Origin: Kordia aestuariivivens
GTDB lineage: Bacteria; Bacteroidota; Bacteroidia; Flavobacteriales; Flavobacteriaceae
Length of the DNA stretch: 64,000 nucleotides
NCBI RefSeq assembly: GCF_014397005.1
Contig: NZ_JACGWS010000005.1
Span: 1 to 64,000 of the forward strand
Direction: 5' to 3'
Every line of letters starts with the position of its first letter. The stretch's first letter is position 1. The position numbers and the translations under genes were made by a program. This document shows positions 62,824 to 64,000 of this stretch, in pieces. Below the pieces are notes generated by a model. It saw only the letters and a list, made by a program, of their open reading frames with translations, ran no database searches and was not told the DNA's origin.

Positions 62824-63978
62824 CTACTTTCCAAGCAACTCTTTAATCTTCGCTTCTAATTGAGCGCCACGTAAATTCTTTGCTACAATCTCTCCTTTTT
62901 CATTCAAAATAAAAGTTGAAGGAATAGAGCGAACATTATAACTACGTGCAATTCCGTCTTTAAAACCAGCTAAATTTGAAACTTGGTGCCAAGGCAATCC
63001 ATCTTGTTCAATAGCGCGAATCCAATCTTCTCTTGCATTTCTCTGATTTACACGACCATCTAAAGAAACACCAATAATTTCCAATCCATCAGCATGATAC
63101 TTATTGTAGATTTTCACCACATTCGGATTCTCTTTACGGCAAGGTCCACACCAAGCTGCCCAAAAATCAATAACGGTTACTTTTCCTTTAATATCATTCA
63201 AAGAAATCGTTTTTCCTTCCGGATTTGGCGCTGAAAAGTTTGTGGCAACTGAACCAACTGAAGCTCTTAATAATTCAGTAATTTTAATAAATAAATCTTC
63301 CGAAACTTTGGCTTTTTTCATGTCATTCGGAAGTCCATCATAAAATACTTTAGCTTTTGGCGCAGTTGTCAATTTGTTTCTCAACAAACGATTCACGATT
63401 AACACAGAAATATAGGATGTAGGATGCTTTTTTACATAGTCTTCCTGGTAGGTAAGTCCTTCTTTTTGTAAATCAGACATCTGCTTTCGAGCAATTACAA
63501 CAGAATCGGTCAATTTTAACTTTATGAATTCTCCATAACGTTCCCTAGCTTTAATAATCTTAGCGCTTAATATTCTAGAACCTGAAATAAAATCAGTATA
63601 TTCTTGGTTGTGCTTACCGCCAGATACTTTTGATTGCGACAAGCTGTCTTTATAGGCTTCAACTTTTACATCACCTTCTTCTAAAATAACAGAAAAACTT
63701 CCTTGAGCACCATTTACAAACACATAGCCCATTTGTGGATACTCAACTTCTCCAGTAAATATAAACTTGCCATTTTGTACAATTGCAGTATCTTTTGGTA
63801 CTGGTTTTCCATTTTCATTATGAACTTTTAAAAATGCACGAACACCGTCAGGAGTACCGATAATAGTTGTTTCTACTGCAAATTTTTGAGGTTTACTTTC
63901 TGTTTCCGCACAGGAAGTAAATAGTAACATACTAGCAATACATGCGATTAAAAATACTTTTTTCACGTTTGTATACAT
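62824..63978 (-). CDS. TlpA/ResA-type thioredoxin lipoprotein with DUF4369 domain
   Basis: A 384-residue protein with lipobox FTSC (Cys23). An N-terminal DUF4369-like beta domain (about 35-130: VRAFLKVHNENGKPVPKDTA, VQNGKFIFTGEVEYPQMGYV) is followed by a helical linker and a C-terminal AhpC/TSA-type thioredoxin domain (about 245-384) with the redox motif AAWCGPCRKE and the cis-proline region RSIPSTFILNEKG. It should act in the periplasm in disulfide reduction or cytochrome c maturation. Complete at the right edge. Confidence 0.93.
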   Translation of the reverse strand: MYTNVKKVFLIACIASMLLFTSCAETESKPQKFAVETTIIGTPDGVRAFLKVHNENGKPVPKDTAIVQNGKFIFTGEVEYPQMGYVFVNGAQGSFSVILEEGDVKVEAYKDSLSQSKVSGGKHNQEYTDFISGSRILSAKIIKARERYGEFIKLKLTDSVVIARKQMSDLQKEGLTYQEDYVKKHPTSYISVLIVNRLLRNKLTTAPKAKVFYDGLPNDMKKAKVSEDLFIKITELLRASVGSVATNFSAPNPEGKTISLNDIKGKVTVIDFWAAWCGPCRKENPNVVKIYNKYHADGLEIIGVSLDGRVNQRNAREDWIRAIEQDGLPWHQVSNLAGFKDGIARSYNVRSIPSTFILNEKGEIVAKNLRGAQLEAKIKELLGK

Positions 63979-64000
63979 TTTATATTGAATAATTTAATTG

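Overview
The window looks like a chromosomal segment of a marine-type Flavobacteriaceae bacterium (phylum Bacteroidota); several features recall Kordia, but the genus is a guess. Support comes from low GC, start codons preceded by A/T-rich tracts instead of Shine-Dalgarno sequences, C-terminal type IX secretion (T9SS) sorting domains on three large secreted proteins, a FecI/FecR/TonB-receptor operon, many lipobox lipoproteins, DUF4846/DUF5367/DUF6261-type proteins, and small peptides with the Bacteroidota lanthipeptide leader (LKLNKK type).

Layout. 0-5 kb: repeat-rich DNA (16-bp arrays, a 90-bp direct repeat, a 42-bp minisatellite) around a six-repeat CUB-like T9SS protein. 5-12 kb: a thermolysin-like M4 protease without a visible signal peptide, a Crp/Fnr regulator next to a tautomerase-DoxX pair, a propeller lipoprotein and a dicarboxylate/amino acid symporter. 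12-14.3 kb: an AT-rich island of unrecognised genes, two of them tandem paralogs. 14.4-20.8 kb: ECF sigma, FecR and TonB receptor, divergent from two acidic repeat lipoproteins. 21-23.4 kb: DUF5367 protein, CHMI-type isomerase, glycine-zipper peptide and a membrane-bound AraC-type regulator. 23.7-25.7 kb: an array of six small RiPP precursor genes (one frameshifted), five of the six shared-type spacers and all six terminators being recognisable repeats, with no modification enzyme nearby. A seventh, solitary precursor lies at 40.4 kb. 25.7-32 kb: small enzymes and stress-type genes (two serine hydrolases, two SRPBCC proteins, DUF1853, YdjM-like). 32-44 kb: fused 2-oxoacid dehydrogenase E1, an M1-like protein that has lost its zinc motif, a T9SS nuclease/phosphatase, a LOG-family protein and UvrA. 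44-64 kb: a putAbiC-type abortive infection candidate, a reprolysin-like T9SS protease, SigK/RskA beside a fasciclin protein, AlkD, gamma-glutamyltransferase, AcpH-like protein, GlmM, lipid A-type acyltransferase, rhomboid protease, SGNH hydrolase, tRNA-Tyr and a TlpA-type thioredoxin.

The most interesting system is the orphan RiPP array. Three unrelated leader types share the same terminator (an 18-nt hairpin with a C(UUCG)G loop) and recurrent promoter-proximal blocks. This suggests a set of separately terminated, exchangeable peptide cassettes matured by enzymes encoded elsewhere. A second theme is short-unit tandem repeats placed directly after stop codons. All functional calls rest on reading motifs by eye; no database search was run.
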